A stretch of 64,000 nt of DNA from Oreohelix idahoensis (lineage: Eukaryota; Mollusca; Gastropoda; Stylommatophora; Oreohelicidae), in assembly GCA_024509875.1 (NCBI GenBank), contig JAMPIV010019084.1, forward strand, positions 441,995-505,994, in the 5' to 3' direction. A model generated the notes under the pieces. The model searched no databases and was not told where the DNA came from. It worked only from the letters and a program-made list of their open reading frames with translations. This document shows positions 25,659-36,877 of the stretch, piece by piece; position 1 is the stretch's first letter; each line of letters begins with the position of its first letter. The position numbers were made by a program, and so were the translations under genes.

Positions 25659-27165
25659 ATATTTAAAAATCAGCAATCCTCATGAATTAGGAACACGTGC
25701 GTATTCCGTCACCATTCATGAGGCTCGATTCTAGAGTTTATACGTTAGTTTAGAAAAATACACTCGACTGAGTATTAGCGGTTAAATTAAATTCATAAAT
25801 AGCTACAATTTCCGTTATAAGCTAGAAATTTTAATTTTATTCTGCTTTCCACTGAATGCCTTCCTAGAAAATATAATAGCCTACCACTTTATTTCTCTTC
25901 TGCGCTAAAGAAATAGATTAAAATGAATTAAGCGATTTAACACTTTAACACTCACAAAATCTATATATCTATCATATTAATTACCTCAACCACAGAATTA
26001 CAGGTAGTCGCACAACTTAAGAATAAAAATGCTGAAAATATTTCTGGAAGACTAGAAGTTCGACAAATTGCCGAAACAAACTGAGATCTTCGCTAACAGC
26101 TATTCTGTTTACGAGCAACCTATCTACTGTGAGTCTATGAGCGAGAATGAAATTAAAGTTTCAAACTTGGCCAATATCTTTAAAATCGGACACAGGATCC
26201 TAATCTTATTTCGCCAAGCGAAATAGTCTCCCCTGTCCGTATAACACCTTCGTCCGCTTATCGCGTGACGTAACAGCCATCAGTGGCCGAGGGCTTGCAT
26301 GAGTTGCAAATCTCAGACCACCGTCTGCAGTGCGGAGTGGATTTTCACGCTAAGCCGGGTTTTTCCTGACGAAAAACCTCATGCGTTTACTGAAATGCAG
26401 ACTCTCTGTCTACTTTCCATGTCCCTCTGGTGAATTTTCACGCCCCAGGCCAGAGACCCTCAGACGAATGTCTAGCGAATGCTGTAAATTCACGCCTATC
26501 GTCCGACCAGCGCGACTGACATGTACGCAATACCACCCAGGTGCGATTCTCAGTTTTAGAGAAAGGAAAACAGGTAAAGTTTGCGAATTATATGAAAATA
26601 ATATTCGCAAAAACGAATGGATGAAAAATATACAGGAAAAATGAAATACAGAGATAATAAAAGAGAGAAATCGGGTGAAAGAATAGGAAGAAGATGTAGG
26701 AAATTAAATGAATATAAACCCTACGTGACAATCATGTTGTGAGATATATGTACCTTGTTAATTGTAATTCAGACAAATCATTGCTCGCGCTGTCCAAGCA
26801 CGTATTTTTCCAGTTTAATACCCAGAAGAATATTAGTTATTTCTAATCATCTCCCCTGAGTTACGCTGTGTATACTCACGAATATAATTATTCAGAGAGA
26901 CTAACAATGGTGGGTGGACAGCGAGACAATGCGCCAGTTAATTTGCAGCCCACAAATGTACTTAGCAGAGGCATTTGTTCTTTTTATTTTGTCTAAAAGT
27001 TCGTGGAACGAAGCTATCAGACTGTTCGTGATACGAAGAGGAAAGATTAAAGTTCTACGCTAAAAGCCTTCTATTCACAACTCTGCCAAGAGTAATCTTG
27101 TGCGAATGTAAATACATTTGACGGCCCATTTTAGATACTTTTGAGTTTTGGCCACTGGTGGACCA
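25659..27165. other. Stretch without a recognised gene
   Basis: Flanking DNA of element A. No motif-bearing ORF, RNA gene or repeat boundary was seen. The stretch 26260-26560 is more GC-rich than its surroundings and has an 87-residue plus-strand ORF (26381-26644) without recognised motifs. Confidence 0.5.
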
Positions 27166-27674
27166 CTACTGCAGAGCAGGGGAGGCAATCCGTGATGCAC
27201 AGTTACACTCATCAGTAGTTCCTACCTTTAACTTATTGAATATTCGGTATCTTAATCTGACCATTTGTTCAGTTCTACTAAGCTGGTAATAAGCATCATT
27301 TGTTGGTGGCCTGAATGTTCTGCTTCCCACTAGTTTCTGTATCTTCCCCTGACACAACTCTTGGCTTCTTCTTCTTCTTGGCTTGCGTAAAGTTGCTGTA
27401 GCTTTCCACCTTACTTTGCAAGTCTGTCAGCCTTTTTATTGCTAGGTATGTTGCAGTGAGATCGGATCCACTACATCACAACTCTTTTGAATTGCTGACA
27501 TAGTATGTGGAGTATTATTCTTAGATCATCCAGGTCTGCATTATTCTGACCCTTCAGCGTTGCATTTACGGACAGCGCATTTGTGATGAAAACTACTTGT
27601 TTCACTGTGCTTTCCTCTATCACGTGGGCCATGCACAAGAATTTTTTTTTTATAGCTTTTCTAACATTATACAA
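27166..27674 (-). pseudogene. LINE relic with RNase H and C-terminal Cys motif
   Basis: On the minus strand 27674-27471 shows an RNase H-like VVFITNALSVNATLKGQN. It continues in another frame into SHCNIPSNKKADRLAK, the closing HCNIPGNEKAD block of RNase H domains in Jockey/I-type LINEs. Further on, 27357-27166 has RLRYRIFNKLKVGTTDECNC, the start of the downstream CxC...H...C motif, similar to the fragment at 11549-11843. Several frame changes are needed, so this is a dead copy. Confidence 0.7.
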
Positions 27675-27839
27675 ATTGTTGAGTTGGAGTCGTTTTCGTG
27701 TGTTTCTCCTCTGCGTGGGATACCTCGCTCAAACGCGTGTGTAATTTAGGTAGGCATTTTTAGTATTCTTAGCATGTACTATTAAATTAACCGAGCAACA
27801 ACAAAACAGTAATTTGGCCTACAAATATTCTGCTACAGT

Positions 27840-28080
27840 CACGTAGCGTCGGATTGACAGACTGGTTAGCATGCTAGTCTCTCGCTGCAAGTGTGCTGGG
27901 TTCGATTCACAGTAACGTGACGCTCCGATCTACACAGCTGTAAATGGGTACCCGACTTTGCTCTTGAGTTAGGGAAGGAAAAGGTAACTGGTCACCCCTA
28001 CCTCTCGAGTGCCCTACGGCAGTATCTGCTATGGGACTACCTTTAAATTCCTCGGACGTAAAACTATTTTTTTTTTCTTG
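27840..28080 (+). mobile_element. tRNA-derived SINE
   Basis: It has an A-box-like gacagactggttagc, then a B box gggttcgattc about 40 bases downstream. The shared core acagctgtaaatgggtaccc and tgagttagggaaggaaaagg follows, with a T-rich end near 28070. This is the clearest full copy of the SINE family in the window. Confidence 0.8.
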
Positions 28081-28225
28081 TACGTTTTGCGTAATTGACT
28101 CTTTGTCGCGACAGAGTTCAAACCCTCATCTTTCAAAGACCGGGTAGTAGAATAAACAAATTGCTTTGTCCGGTACTGGTGACAAAAGCCCGAGGCCTTC
28201 TGCAAAATCTCCACTCCCTAGAGCA

Positions 28226-28290
28226 GTAGTTCTCAAACTCTATACGACAACGACCCATATTTCACAGTCTTTTTTAAGGCCATATCCACC
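28226..28290 (+). mobile_element. Possible hAT-type MITE end
   Basis: The sequence gcagtagttctcaaactcta followed by cgacccat resembles the CAGTGGTTCTCAAACT-type terminus of hAT elements. No partner end or 8-bp duplication was identified. Confidence 0.35.
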
Positions 28291-28639
28291 TTTGTCACTC
28301 TGTCTTCATTATCAACCGACTTAACTATTATAGATTTCAACTTTAAGAGGTGGAGTGGTCGGTTCTTTTCCTAGCTGTCTGTTTCCATGGTAGTAGAGAA
28401 AGAAATAACAATGCGTTCAAAAGATAACAGTGATCAAAAGACAGCATAACTTACGGAAAGATGAAAGAAAACAAAAGTATCTGACGTCTTGTAATTTTCT
28501 TCAAAATAATAGCAGTATCTAGACTCACATTACAAGACAGAAGATACGCTCCATGTACTCCCACATTTATTTTGGGGGACTCTGAAGAGACACAGATAGA
28601 AATTGGCTACTTCAACCTCACTCATATTGTATAGCGACT

Positions 28640-28810
28640 AATAAGAGCTTTTGCTAGGGGCTGACAACCTCATCGTGTAAAACAAATTGCCTCAGAAACC
28701 TCCGCTCCAAGAGCACGTAATTGCTTTGTGCAGTCTTCCTGTGACCAGCTATAATGGTGGCTTCGTGCTCTGTTAGGAGCGCAAATGAAAATTATGAATA
28801 GCTATAAGAT
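28640..28810 (+). mobile_element. RTE-type LINE or dependent SINE 3' tail
   Basis: The segment ends ggtggcttcgtgctctgtta, ggagcgcaaatg. Similar DNA occurs at 29880-29995 and 50985-51160, all with a GCTCY...RGAGC-type hairpin near the end. The stretch before it (tgacaacctcatcgtgtaaa) is shared with 50985-51020. Confidence 0.6.
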
Positions 28811-29879
28811 ATCGTCAGAATGTTAAAGCTGATTTTTCAATTGGTTTTACCAGATTGGCAGCAGCAATTACCCTCGAATACTTGCATTTTCATTTTATTT
28901 ATTCTTATAAATATATTGTTTAATACATTTAGGTGAGTTCAATTATTTTTCCTCCTGCTACTTATGTTCGTTTGTCCCTGATGAAGACATTTTGCTCCTT
29001 ACGTAAAGTCATTCCTCTCTTCTTTGTCCTTGTAAGGCCTGCACATTTATTTTTGTTCACCTCATAATTTTAAAACACGTTGCTAATAACCGGTTTGCTA
29101 ATATCCCACACCGTTTATGTGCCTCACGTTCTTTCAATTTACCAACTCTAATACTACGCGCATCTCCTTAGCGCAGCACTATCTAAGAATTCTATTTTTT
29201 TACCTCTGAGCGTTAATCAAATCTAGTCACATATTTTAGTTCAACCACTTATAGGCGCCCTCAACGTTTGTTCTGGTAATTCTTTTGACAAGAGAGAACG
29301 GTTAATAAAAGATTCAGTGAGTGAAGTTTTATGTTTTCATGATTCATACTCAAGGGTTGAAAGTCATTTAGTCATTTACAAAATACATATATATATATGA
29401 CATAATCTTTTTTTGTCTTAAATTAATTACGTTGACCATTCAGGGCAGATGCTCAAAGTATTGTATTTATAGTTTGTTGTTTTTTTTTTTTTTTGTTTTT
29501 TTTTGTTAAAGGAGGTGCTACAGCACTTTCTTTTCTTTGTTTATATAAAGAAGAGCTTTTTTTTTAATAACACAAATACATTTATGATCTTTTTTTTTTA
29601 TGAATTATTTTGTTTTAAGCAGACCGTTTTTATTAATATATTGCTTTGATTTCTATCATTTTAATTTCTTTGCAAATGTGTATGTTAAAATCGTGTACAT
29701 TTTATTATAATTTAAAATGATGCCTGTCTCTGTAGCTAATGATACCTTAGGTATCTATTTTCGTCCAACTTTATTCGTCAAAATATTTATGTATTTTCAG
29801 TGAGCAAACGTTTTAATGGAAATTTGTATTTACCAATTTGAAGGGTTTTAAAAATATATTTATTGTACCATGTAGCAGA
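28811..29879. other. AT-rich stretch without a recognised gene
   Basis: It contains several poly-T runs (29478-29507, 29558-29566, 29590-29599). No coding signal, RNA gene or element boundary was seen. Confidence 0.5.
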
Positions 29880-29995
29880 TGTCACCACTGCAAGTGCATG
29901 TGATCGATTGTTGCAGGCTTCCTGCAAATGACCAGCCATATTGGTGGCTCTATGCTCCGTCAGGAATGCAACGGAAAATAATAATTATGATGATG
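29880..29995 (+). mobile_element. RTE-type LINE or SINE 3' tail
   Basis: It contains ggcttcctgcaaatgaccag and ggctctatgctccgtcagga, then an aataatnatgatgatga-type end. This matches the tails at 28640 and 50985. Confidence 0.6.
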
Positions 29996-30000
29996 AATTT

Positions 30001-30222
30001 TGATGGGACATTCTGAACGACTAATTTATTCTCACTTCTAGAGGGGACGTTCTTACACAATAATCCCCATTCATCTCTTGATGGGCCATTCTGAGAAGCT
30101 CTTTAATTCTCGTCTCTTGATGAGACATTCTGAACGACTAATTTATTCTCACTTCTAGATGGGACGTTCTTACACAATAATCCCCATTCATCTCTTGATG
30201 GGCCATTCTGAGAAGCTCTTTA
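30001..30222. repeat. 117-bp tandem duplication
   Basis: Two near-identical copies contain ttctgaacgactaatttatt and cttacacaataatccccatt; the motif attctgaacg recurs exactly 117 bases apart (30010 and 30127). The repeat lies just upstream of the hAT-like finger gene fragment. Confidence 0.9.
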
Positions 30223-30405
30223 ATTTATATTTATTCAAATTTGTTTATTTTGAAAAAAATACACGAGAAGTTACTAGTAAAGTAATGGGTTTGTTAAAAT
30301 TAAAACCTCGTTTGTTGCATTTTACAAATAATTTTAACTTTAACATGGAATGTACCATTGATTAATGGCATTATATTATATTTATGTTACAGATACCCGC
30401 TCAAA

Positions 30406-30884
30406 ATGCCAAAACGGAAATGTTTGTTCACGGATGAATTGAAACAAAAATGTCAGTGCTTTTCCAACGGTCGACAAGAGTATGAAGCAGAATGTCTTGT
30501 ATGCAGAGGCGGCACATTTGTATCAGTAGCAAATAAAGGTGCAGCTGATTTTTTTTTTAAAATATAGAAACAGAAAAGCACATGAAAGCACTTGCGTCTG
30601 AATGTTTGCAATCAAAACTGACATTTTTTACGAAAGAGATAAACGAGGAAAGGATAGAAGTAGCAACGGCCGAGGATGCTTTTGCTTTTCAAACTGTGAA
30701 ACATCACAACTCTTACAGATCAATGGATTGTACTTCAGTGTTACTCAAGAATGTTTTCCACGATTCAGAAACTGCCTGCAAATTCTCATGTGCCAAAACC
30801 AAAACAGCTGCTATTATCATTTCTGTGATTGCACAGCATTCTACTGAAGCAGCTTTGGAAGCACTGAAGGAAAGATTCCATTAA
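30406..30884 (+). pseudogene. hAT-type transposase N-terminal fragment (TTF/BED-like zinc finger)
   Basis: From the ATG at 30406 the frame reads MPKRKCLFTDELKQKCQCF, AECLVCRGGTFVSVANKGAA. The paired Cys residues and the following SxxH block (EKHMKAL in the next frame) are the TTF/BED-type finger at the start of hAT-like proteins. A run of ten T (30549-30558) marks a frame change. The second frame (30582-30884) gives ITFFTKE/AFAFQTVKHHNSYRSMDC-type sequence and FSCAKTKTAAII, then stops. The sequence tatgttacag just before the ATG resembles a splice acceptor. There is no DDE core nearby. It is a truncated relic of a transposon or a transposon-derived gene. Confidence 0.65.
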
Positions 30885-31244
30885 AGGCACTCTACTTGTG
30901 CAGTACAATTTCAAGGAGCTTTTATGCTCTGATTTCTATGCATATTTAAAACGTAGCCCAACTTTGTTGAAGAAGATTTTATCATCAGAAAAATATAAAT
31001 AGGCACACAATCAATGTGATTTTATTCACTTATTGTTTTAATGTAAAAAAAAAAAAAAATTAATTATGTTTGAGCGTCTTGTAGTTATGGAACAAAGGTG
31101 TCCTACTTTTCGTCCTACTTTTTAAAAATATTGTCCTCCCTTGTCCTCCTTTTTATGACCAAAAAATGGCATTTGTCCTTGTTGCAGACTTTCAGACGCA
31201 GGAACGACAACTGCTCACGAAGAAGAATCAAAGGTAGGTAAGCA

Positions 31245-31545
31245 GCATGACCGTAACCATCATCTTCATTACCCTCCAGCTGCCCAAGGTGTATAAGCTT
31301 TCAACAAACGTATACCAGGTCCTGTGCCATCTGCTCAAGGTTTCTCCGTGCCTTCCTCATCCATTTCGCGTCTACGTCTGTTCTCTTTCCCATGTGTTCT
31401 CTCTCCCTCTCCTTCTCTTACCCTGGAAGTCCCGGAACATGTACTGCTTGCAATGCTATCAATAAGTGTCCTCAATATGTGCCCTACCTTTCTAAAGGAC
31501 CTTCTTCAGTACGGGCAGACTGAATTTTTTTTTTTTTTTTAGTAG
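31245..31545 (-). pseudogene. RTE-like LINE 3' end relic
   Basis: The plus-strand text (ttcaacaaacgtataccagg, ccctggaagtcccggaacat) matches 3920-4130, the C-terminal coding end of the LINE at 3916-5755, in the same minus orientation but with many changes. Its tail runs to about 31245 (GTAATGAAGATGATGG on the minus strand). Confidence 0.7.
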
Positions 31546-31672
31546 TCCATATATTTTTGTTGAATTTTTTTTGGTTTACAATTTCTAAGGAAGGATTATG
31601 TAGCCGGCCCAATGTTTAATCCTCCTTAGTCGTCTTTTATGACTTGCATGGTAGGTTACAATGTTACTAATC

Positions 31673-33936
31673 TGTAGTGGGTTTGATGGTATTGTATGAT
31701 GGTGATATTACTAAATGTAATGTATGAGGCCAGCTGTGAAGGCTCCTGAGATAAAATGTAGTTGTGAATTGTCAGAAGGCCTTTCTTGCTACCACTACGA
31801 CCTCACACTCAATTTTTTTTCTTAATGAATGTAGCTATGTAAAATGTCTAGGGTAATGATGTGTAATGTGGTGTGATAGTTATGGATACACGCACAGATA
31901 TTTAAGCAGACTAATAATATTTAACAAATATTATAATACACTGAACTAACTCAAGAGTGTAAAATTTTTGATAGAATTATATTACATTTATTTGTTCTGG
32001 ATCAAGTTTTATGTTGACCAGAACTTTTTTTTAAAAAAAGGATTTAAAAATTATGAAAGAAATGCATGGAATGTTACATAATAAATGCAAGAGTGTACAT
32101 ATATAAGTACTAGACTAGTTAGTTTTATTAAAATGTTCTAGTAGTCATCTACTTGGGAGGATAGTTAATGCTTGTGCTGTTGGGGTGGCCTCATCACACC
32201 TGTCTATATTGACTACACAGTGTCCAGTAAATTACAGGAATTTTATGGGGTATTAGTAACTAAAAGGCGTTGGTGAACTTCCAGCAGACCAGAGGCTCAC
32301 TCAACTTGCATATGTAGCTCTGGTGCTGAAATCTGGTGGTCCCACCTCTCCGTGCTGGCGGGCAATAATAGTGGTCTCTGTCACAACGTACTGCACAGAT
32401 ACACACTCGAGTAAAATCACCAACTGAATGGACACCGCCTTGTTGACAACTGAAACTCACAGCTCTGCAATCAAAGTATTGGCTATGTGTCAAAATTCTA
32501 TTCTCTACCCACGTCTGGACACAACACGGACACAACAACCACATCATACAGACAGGTCAGATCTCTCTGACCAAACAGCACATTTACCATGGTGGTTTTA
32601 CATCAGATAGGTCCTCCCAGACTATAGATTCTGAAAAATATTTATTAGTTTCCTTCCCTAAAAGTGGATAGGTAATATGTTTCATTATTCTCAACACTTG
32701 ATCTGTCTTTCCTAACCCTTGCTGGAGTTTATGTATATTGTTGGTCCCTAGACCCTGACTAGGGCGGGGGGTCTAGAGCAAATCCCTACTTGTTTGTAAG
32801 GCTAGATTATGATATGGCAGTATCAAATCACTCGAACATTAAACAATATTCAAAATATACAAAGAAATAATTTCAATCTTACCAGATTATGAATAAAGAA
32901 CACAGAAATGCTAGCAAAACTCAGCTGAGCTGCTGGCTATAGTATGGCGTCCCTGAACTTATTTCACTTTCTTTCATTTGGAAATCACCACACTTTAAAA
33001 TACTGTGTCTATCATCGAACAACTATTGAGGAATGGCCCCACTTGCGCGTCTGAGCGCCAATAAAATGATTGTCTGTGGCCAATCACTGCCTAGGTTTAT
33101 TTCAAATTCAAATTTCCTACCCTAAAGTCATTTCAGTCATGCTTCAGTCAAGTATGGATGTTTATCTGTTAGTCTGTCCGTCTCTACTTGTTTTTTTCAA
33201 AAACGTACTTGATTTTTGAACCAACCTTTCTCTCCCCTCCAAAATTTTGTCGTTAAAAGTTATATTTAGACACAGCTCCCACCAATGTCCCTTCGCTTCC
33301 CTACTAAGTAGATTTGAACACCTGCGTCTCAAGGTCGTGTTTTTTGTGCAAATAGCGACACTTTTTATTCCATACAGTCTGTCGCTGATGTGAACAACAC
33401 TGTCTTTTGTCATTATCTTCAATATTATCTATCCGTCTGTAAAATTAAGAACATATTAGTTCACTGCTCAGAATGGGCCATCCGGCCAGCTAATTTTTAT
33501 ATTCCTAACATTAATATTACGAAAAAAGTTACTTTTTAATTTTTGTAATATTCCAAACATCTGCGTTCTGCCGCTGAATTCAAATCAAAGGCTTGGTATC
33601 GCAAAAGCGACCAATAAATGACTGTGGCGTAACATATCCAAGGTCCCTTCTGTCGAGTTCCTTACTTTATGTCAACTTGGGAAACGTGACTTTTCTCCGT
33701 TCCCCCCCCCCCAATTGCGTCTCCTTAGCCTTTCTAGTCTCACGCAATCTTTCCAGTCATATTTTTTTCCTTTTTATCCGCCGTTCCCCTCCTGTCTAGC
33801 AAGTCAATTTTTATGGAGGGTGATGACCCGCGGTCTGGGCGATCATGTACTATCAGCAGCCTACGCATTATGTTTTTATCCTTACATGTTATCTTTGGAG
33901 GTATTTTACCGTTGTATCTCTGTCAATTTCACTACA
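31673..33936. mobile_element. Solo LTR, family X copy 2 (2264 bp)
   Basis: It begins TGTAGTGGGT and ends TTTCACTACA, flanked by the perfect 5-bp duplication TAATC (31668-31672 and 33937-33941). It aligns end to end with 1796-3915 in reverse orientation; landmarks include the ggcggggggtctagagcaaa block (near 32765) and ggccatccggccagctaa (near 33477). No gag or pol coding is present. Copies 1 and 2 differ at many sites, so the insertions are not recent. It ends about 420 bases upstream of the GPCR start codon. Confidence 0.87.
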
Positions 33937-34200
33937 TAATCTGTGCTCCTTTTTCGGGCCTCGGTAAAGTAAACATTGTCCAAATCAATCTTGAGTTCGC
34001 TGGACATGAAAATAAAACAGATTTTCACTATCACCTGACATATAGACTTAATTAATCTAAAAACACAGCATGCATACCCATGACGTCCTTTGAAAATTAG
34101 CACTTAAATATCTTCACCCCGACCAAATCTAATCTATTTTAACAGTCTTTGGTTTTGAATCTTCCTCGTTTGGTATTTATTTGTTTCTTTTTAATCTGGC

Positions 34201-34202
34201 AG
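34201..34202 (+). promoter_or_regulatory. Candidate 3' splice site in the GPCR 5' UTR
   Basis: A pyrimidine-rich ttgtttctttttaatctggc precedes AG at 34201-34202. If used, a 5' UTR exon of about 150 bases would lead to the ATG at 34354. The call rests on sequence pattern only. Confidence 0.35.
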
Positions 34203-34353
34203 ACATCCTGAAACACGCAAATCTACCTCGGAAGAAAATTCCAGAATCTTATTACCTTGACAGTGAATTCGACGAGTTAAGAGGTGCCATTAATTTGGAG
34301 GTGTGCTGTGCTACTCAGAGAAGCCAGCTGTCTACTGACCGTAATTATCCATC

Positions 34354-35526
34354 ATGGCCTATGAAGACAACGATACTGTAGACAATGTAAATAAAGGATT
34401 CATAGTATGTTTCATAATTTGCATTATTTTAATAAACTTCATTCTAATTTGCAAGACTGGTCGAAATAATGGATTCCTGTACAAGCCTAAGAGCATGACC
34501 ATCATCTCCATGGCAATCGGGGATATATTCCTGGCCTTATTCTCACTAGTAGTGCAGGCCAGGATCTATTTTGAGAGCAACGCGTTTTATATAACCTGCG
34601 ATACGTATTGGTCTTCAACAGTGTACTATGAATTTCTCATACACTTTGTGTATGGCGTAGGGCTTATCTTACTGGCTGTGGAGCTTGTACTTCGGTATAA
34701 AGGAACCTATCAGGTTGGAAATACCTCTACTCACAAGGTGAAGGCCTTGGTCTACAGTGCCGTGCCATGGATTCTAGGCTTGATAATTATTCTCCCTCTC
34801 ACAATGGCTGATGTGCATACTCCTGTGGCATGCGTAGGGCGTATTACTGTTGAGAGAATTAAAGTTATGTTTGGAATATCTGTGTTTCTGCCCGCATCTC
34901 TGGCTCTTATAGTTTGCATCGTGGGCATGTGTATTAGGCTAGTGCCATACACTACCCAGAATATCACTAACTCAGGGGCCGCACAAGGAGTTGTCCTGTC
35001 CATACACAACACGACCAACGTACTCCAGCAACACCAGATGAGCGATGTAGCAGATGCACAACGAATGGCAACAACTTCATGTGCCCCATATTGCAATCAG
35101 ATTGGCAATCACAATCCTAAGTTTAGAAGTCGAGCGTTTACTTCCCCTGATACCCAGAATGCACCACCACAGTACATCGTTGAAAATTACCCAGTACTAC
35201 AATACCCGACACAACAATACCTTCAACCACAGTACCCTGTACAGCAAGTCACCACCCAGTCCCACGTGATAGTTTCAGCCCCAGTTTACGCAGTTCAGCC
35301 TCAGATCACTGCAGAATCCACTCTCCATGATCCAGGCAGAGAGAAGAAAGTGCTTCTAGTGGTTGTTGTCGTATACTTTCTGTGTGTTGTACCATACGCT
35401 GCACATGAGACTGGTGCGTATAATTACGGTTCCAATAACTATGCTATTACAACCTTCTTGGTGTGGCTGTCAGTGTTTAGGTCAGTAATAACACCCCTTA
35501 TTTGGATTGGCTGCTCCAGAAACTAA
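34354..35526 (+). CDS. Orphan rhodopsin-type (class A) GPCR, 390 residues
   Basis: One open frame encodes seven predicted membrane segments at about 15-33, 48-68, 88-112, 133-151, 171-196, 332-350 and 364-386. Class A landmarks are visible: D56 in the TM2 MAIGDIFLAL; C82 before TM3 and C160 in loop 2 for the usual disulfide; W139 in TM4; P180 in TM5; CVVPY (344-348) in TM6; TPLIW (380-384) where NPxxY is expected. The DRY motif is replaced by ELVLRY. Intracellular loop 3 is very long (about 197-331) and rich in Q, P, Y and V (QYPTQQYLQPQYPVQQ). Only a few residues follow TM7. The ATG sits in a fair context (catcATGG). It probably sits in the plasma membrane; no ligand can be named. It is the only likely host gene here. 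Confidence 0.85.
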   Translation: MAYEDNDTVDNVNKGFIVCFIICIILINFILICKTGRNNGFLYKPKSMTIISMAIGDIFLALFSLVVQARIYFESNAFYITCDTYWSSTVYYEFLIHFVYGVGLILLAVELVLRYKGTYQVGNTSTHKVKALVYSAVPWILGLIIILPLTMADVHTPVACVGRITVERIKVMFGISVFLPASLALIVCIVGMCIRLVPYTTQNITNSGAAQGVVLSIHNTTNVLQQHQMSDVADAQRMATTSCAPYCNQIGNHNPKFRSRAFTSPDTQNAPPQYIVENYPVLQYPTQQYLQPQYPVQQVTTQSHVIVSAPVYAVQPQITAESTLHDPGREKKVLLVVVVVYFLCVVPYAAHETGAYNYGSNNYAITTFLVWLSVFRSVITPLIWIGCSRN

Positions 35527-35568
35527 TTCAACAAACTGGACGCATTACTAACGTCATAATTGTAACCA

Positions 35569-35574
35569 AATAAA
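35569..35574 (+). terminator. Polyadenylation signal AATAAA for the GPCR
   Basis: AATAAA lies 43 bases after the GPCR stop codon and runs into a short A tract. The tract could be a remnant poly(A) tail if the gene is a retrocopy; no duplications were found to support that. Confidence 0.55.
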
Positions 35575-35781
35575 AAAAAAGTGAAAACAAAAATACACCT
35601 TGACAGCATTTAAATGCAAGGGAATATTTTGAATAGGTCGAACACTGAGGAAGCCAGGTAATAGCATTGCAAGACAGTTCTTTCTGTGGAATCCCTATGA
35701 TAAAAGAAATAGAGGGATACAGGAATTCGAGACGGGCATGACAAGGATATTGAAGAGATTGGAAGAACTTGAAGGGGTGAC

Positions 35782-36859
35782 TGATGCGTGATGCCATATG
35801 ATGATGGATGGCATCCGCATGTCTGGTTTTGTGTAGTGTGTAGATGTGTTCAGTCAAAACAATGTTCATGCAACAATAACAGGGCAATCCACATAGGACG
35901 TCAGTAAACTCACGACGTATAAAGTCAATGAGTCTTGAAACAGCCGTTGACGTTTTTCTTCATTATTTATTGTGGACGCCACAGTGACAAAATGGTTACG
36001 CAAATGTGTAGGCACATCAAACAGTCATTATCACAGCAACATTCAATACAGCAATAAACGGTAGACAGCATTACAATGATGAGTCAGATGCATGTTATAT
36101 TTCAAAGTGCTGTAAATGTAGTCAGGTGGAAAACTCCATCCTTTTCTATAACAGCCAGGAGATAACCAGATGTATGAGATCAGTTCACTCTCCTTAGTTT
36201 GACTTCAGCAAGACAGACACGTCTGCCGAAGTATAAATAATGTTCTCAAAAATATCCTCTAGATAATAAAGGTTTTCCAAACCTAGTTCATTTAACAAAG
36301 TAGCAAGTAATGGTCCTTGGTACCTGCATCCACCGATGCAGTACAATGCAGCGACATGTGAGCTGGGAAAAAACATCTCGTGACGACGACTTTCGAAGAC
36401 AGGCTATGAATCGAAATCTCACGACCCAAAATCAATAGAGTTAATGAAAAAGTCAATTTACCTTGCTTTCATGAAATACACAGAAATATCACGCCTCCCG
36501 ACATGTGGGAAACACTAGAGGTATTATCTCGAATAAACGAAATATCCATTAAGAGGACTACACATCCCTGACAGAACAAAAATAGCGGAGATCCCCTCTT
36601 CAACGAGGCATCTCTTTCGCCATTCCAAATCGCTCACTCCCACTAGTGGTGGGCGGAAACCGATCGACAAAGAAGCAAGACAAGTCATGCGCAGTCCAGC
36701 GCAAAATGACCACAGCTCAAACTTAACTGCATTCGATACCAACGCGAGAAGACAAATGCTTACCGAGAAAAGTGACTATAAATTTCAAGCAGTTGTTGCC
36801 CTTGCGTTATAAAACAGATATTGAAATAAAACGATGTTGCGAGAATTTATCACGCAACA
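35782..36859 (-). repeat. Element B 3' LTR (1078 bp)
   Basis: The coding strand starts TGTTGCGTGATAAATTCT and returns to CGCAACA, so the first 25 bases form an inverted repeat (plus-strand arms 36835-36841 and 36853-36859). Two short sense-strand ORFs (36742-36524 and 36376-36194) occur in both LTRs and have no recognised motif. Confidence 0.96.
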
Positions 36860-36877
36860 TATCACCACCTCCTCCCG
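36860..36877 (-). other. Element B polypurine tract
   Basis: The coding strand reads CGGGAGGAGGTGGTGATA directly before the 3' LTR, after a T-rich stretch. The roughly 730 bases between it and the RNase H stop codon (36878-37609) hold no recognised gene. Confidence 0.85.

Noticed and set aside
34181..34381. 66-residue ORF overlapping the GPCR start
   Set aside because: It overlaps the receptor in another frame and lies in its likely 5' UTR, with no motif.
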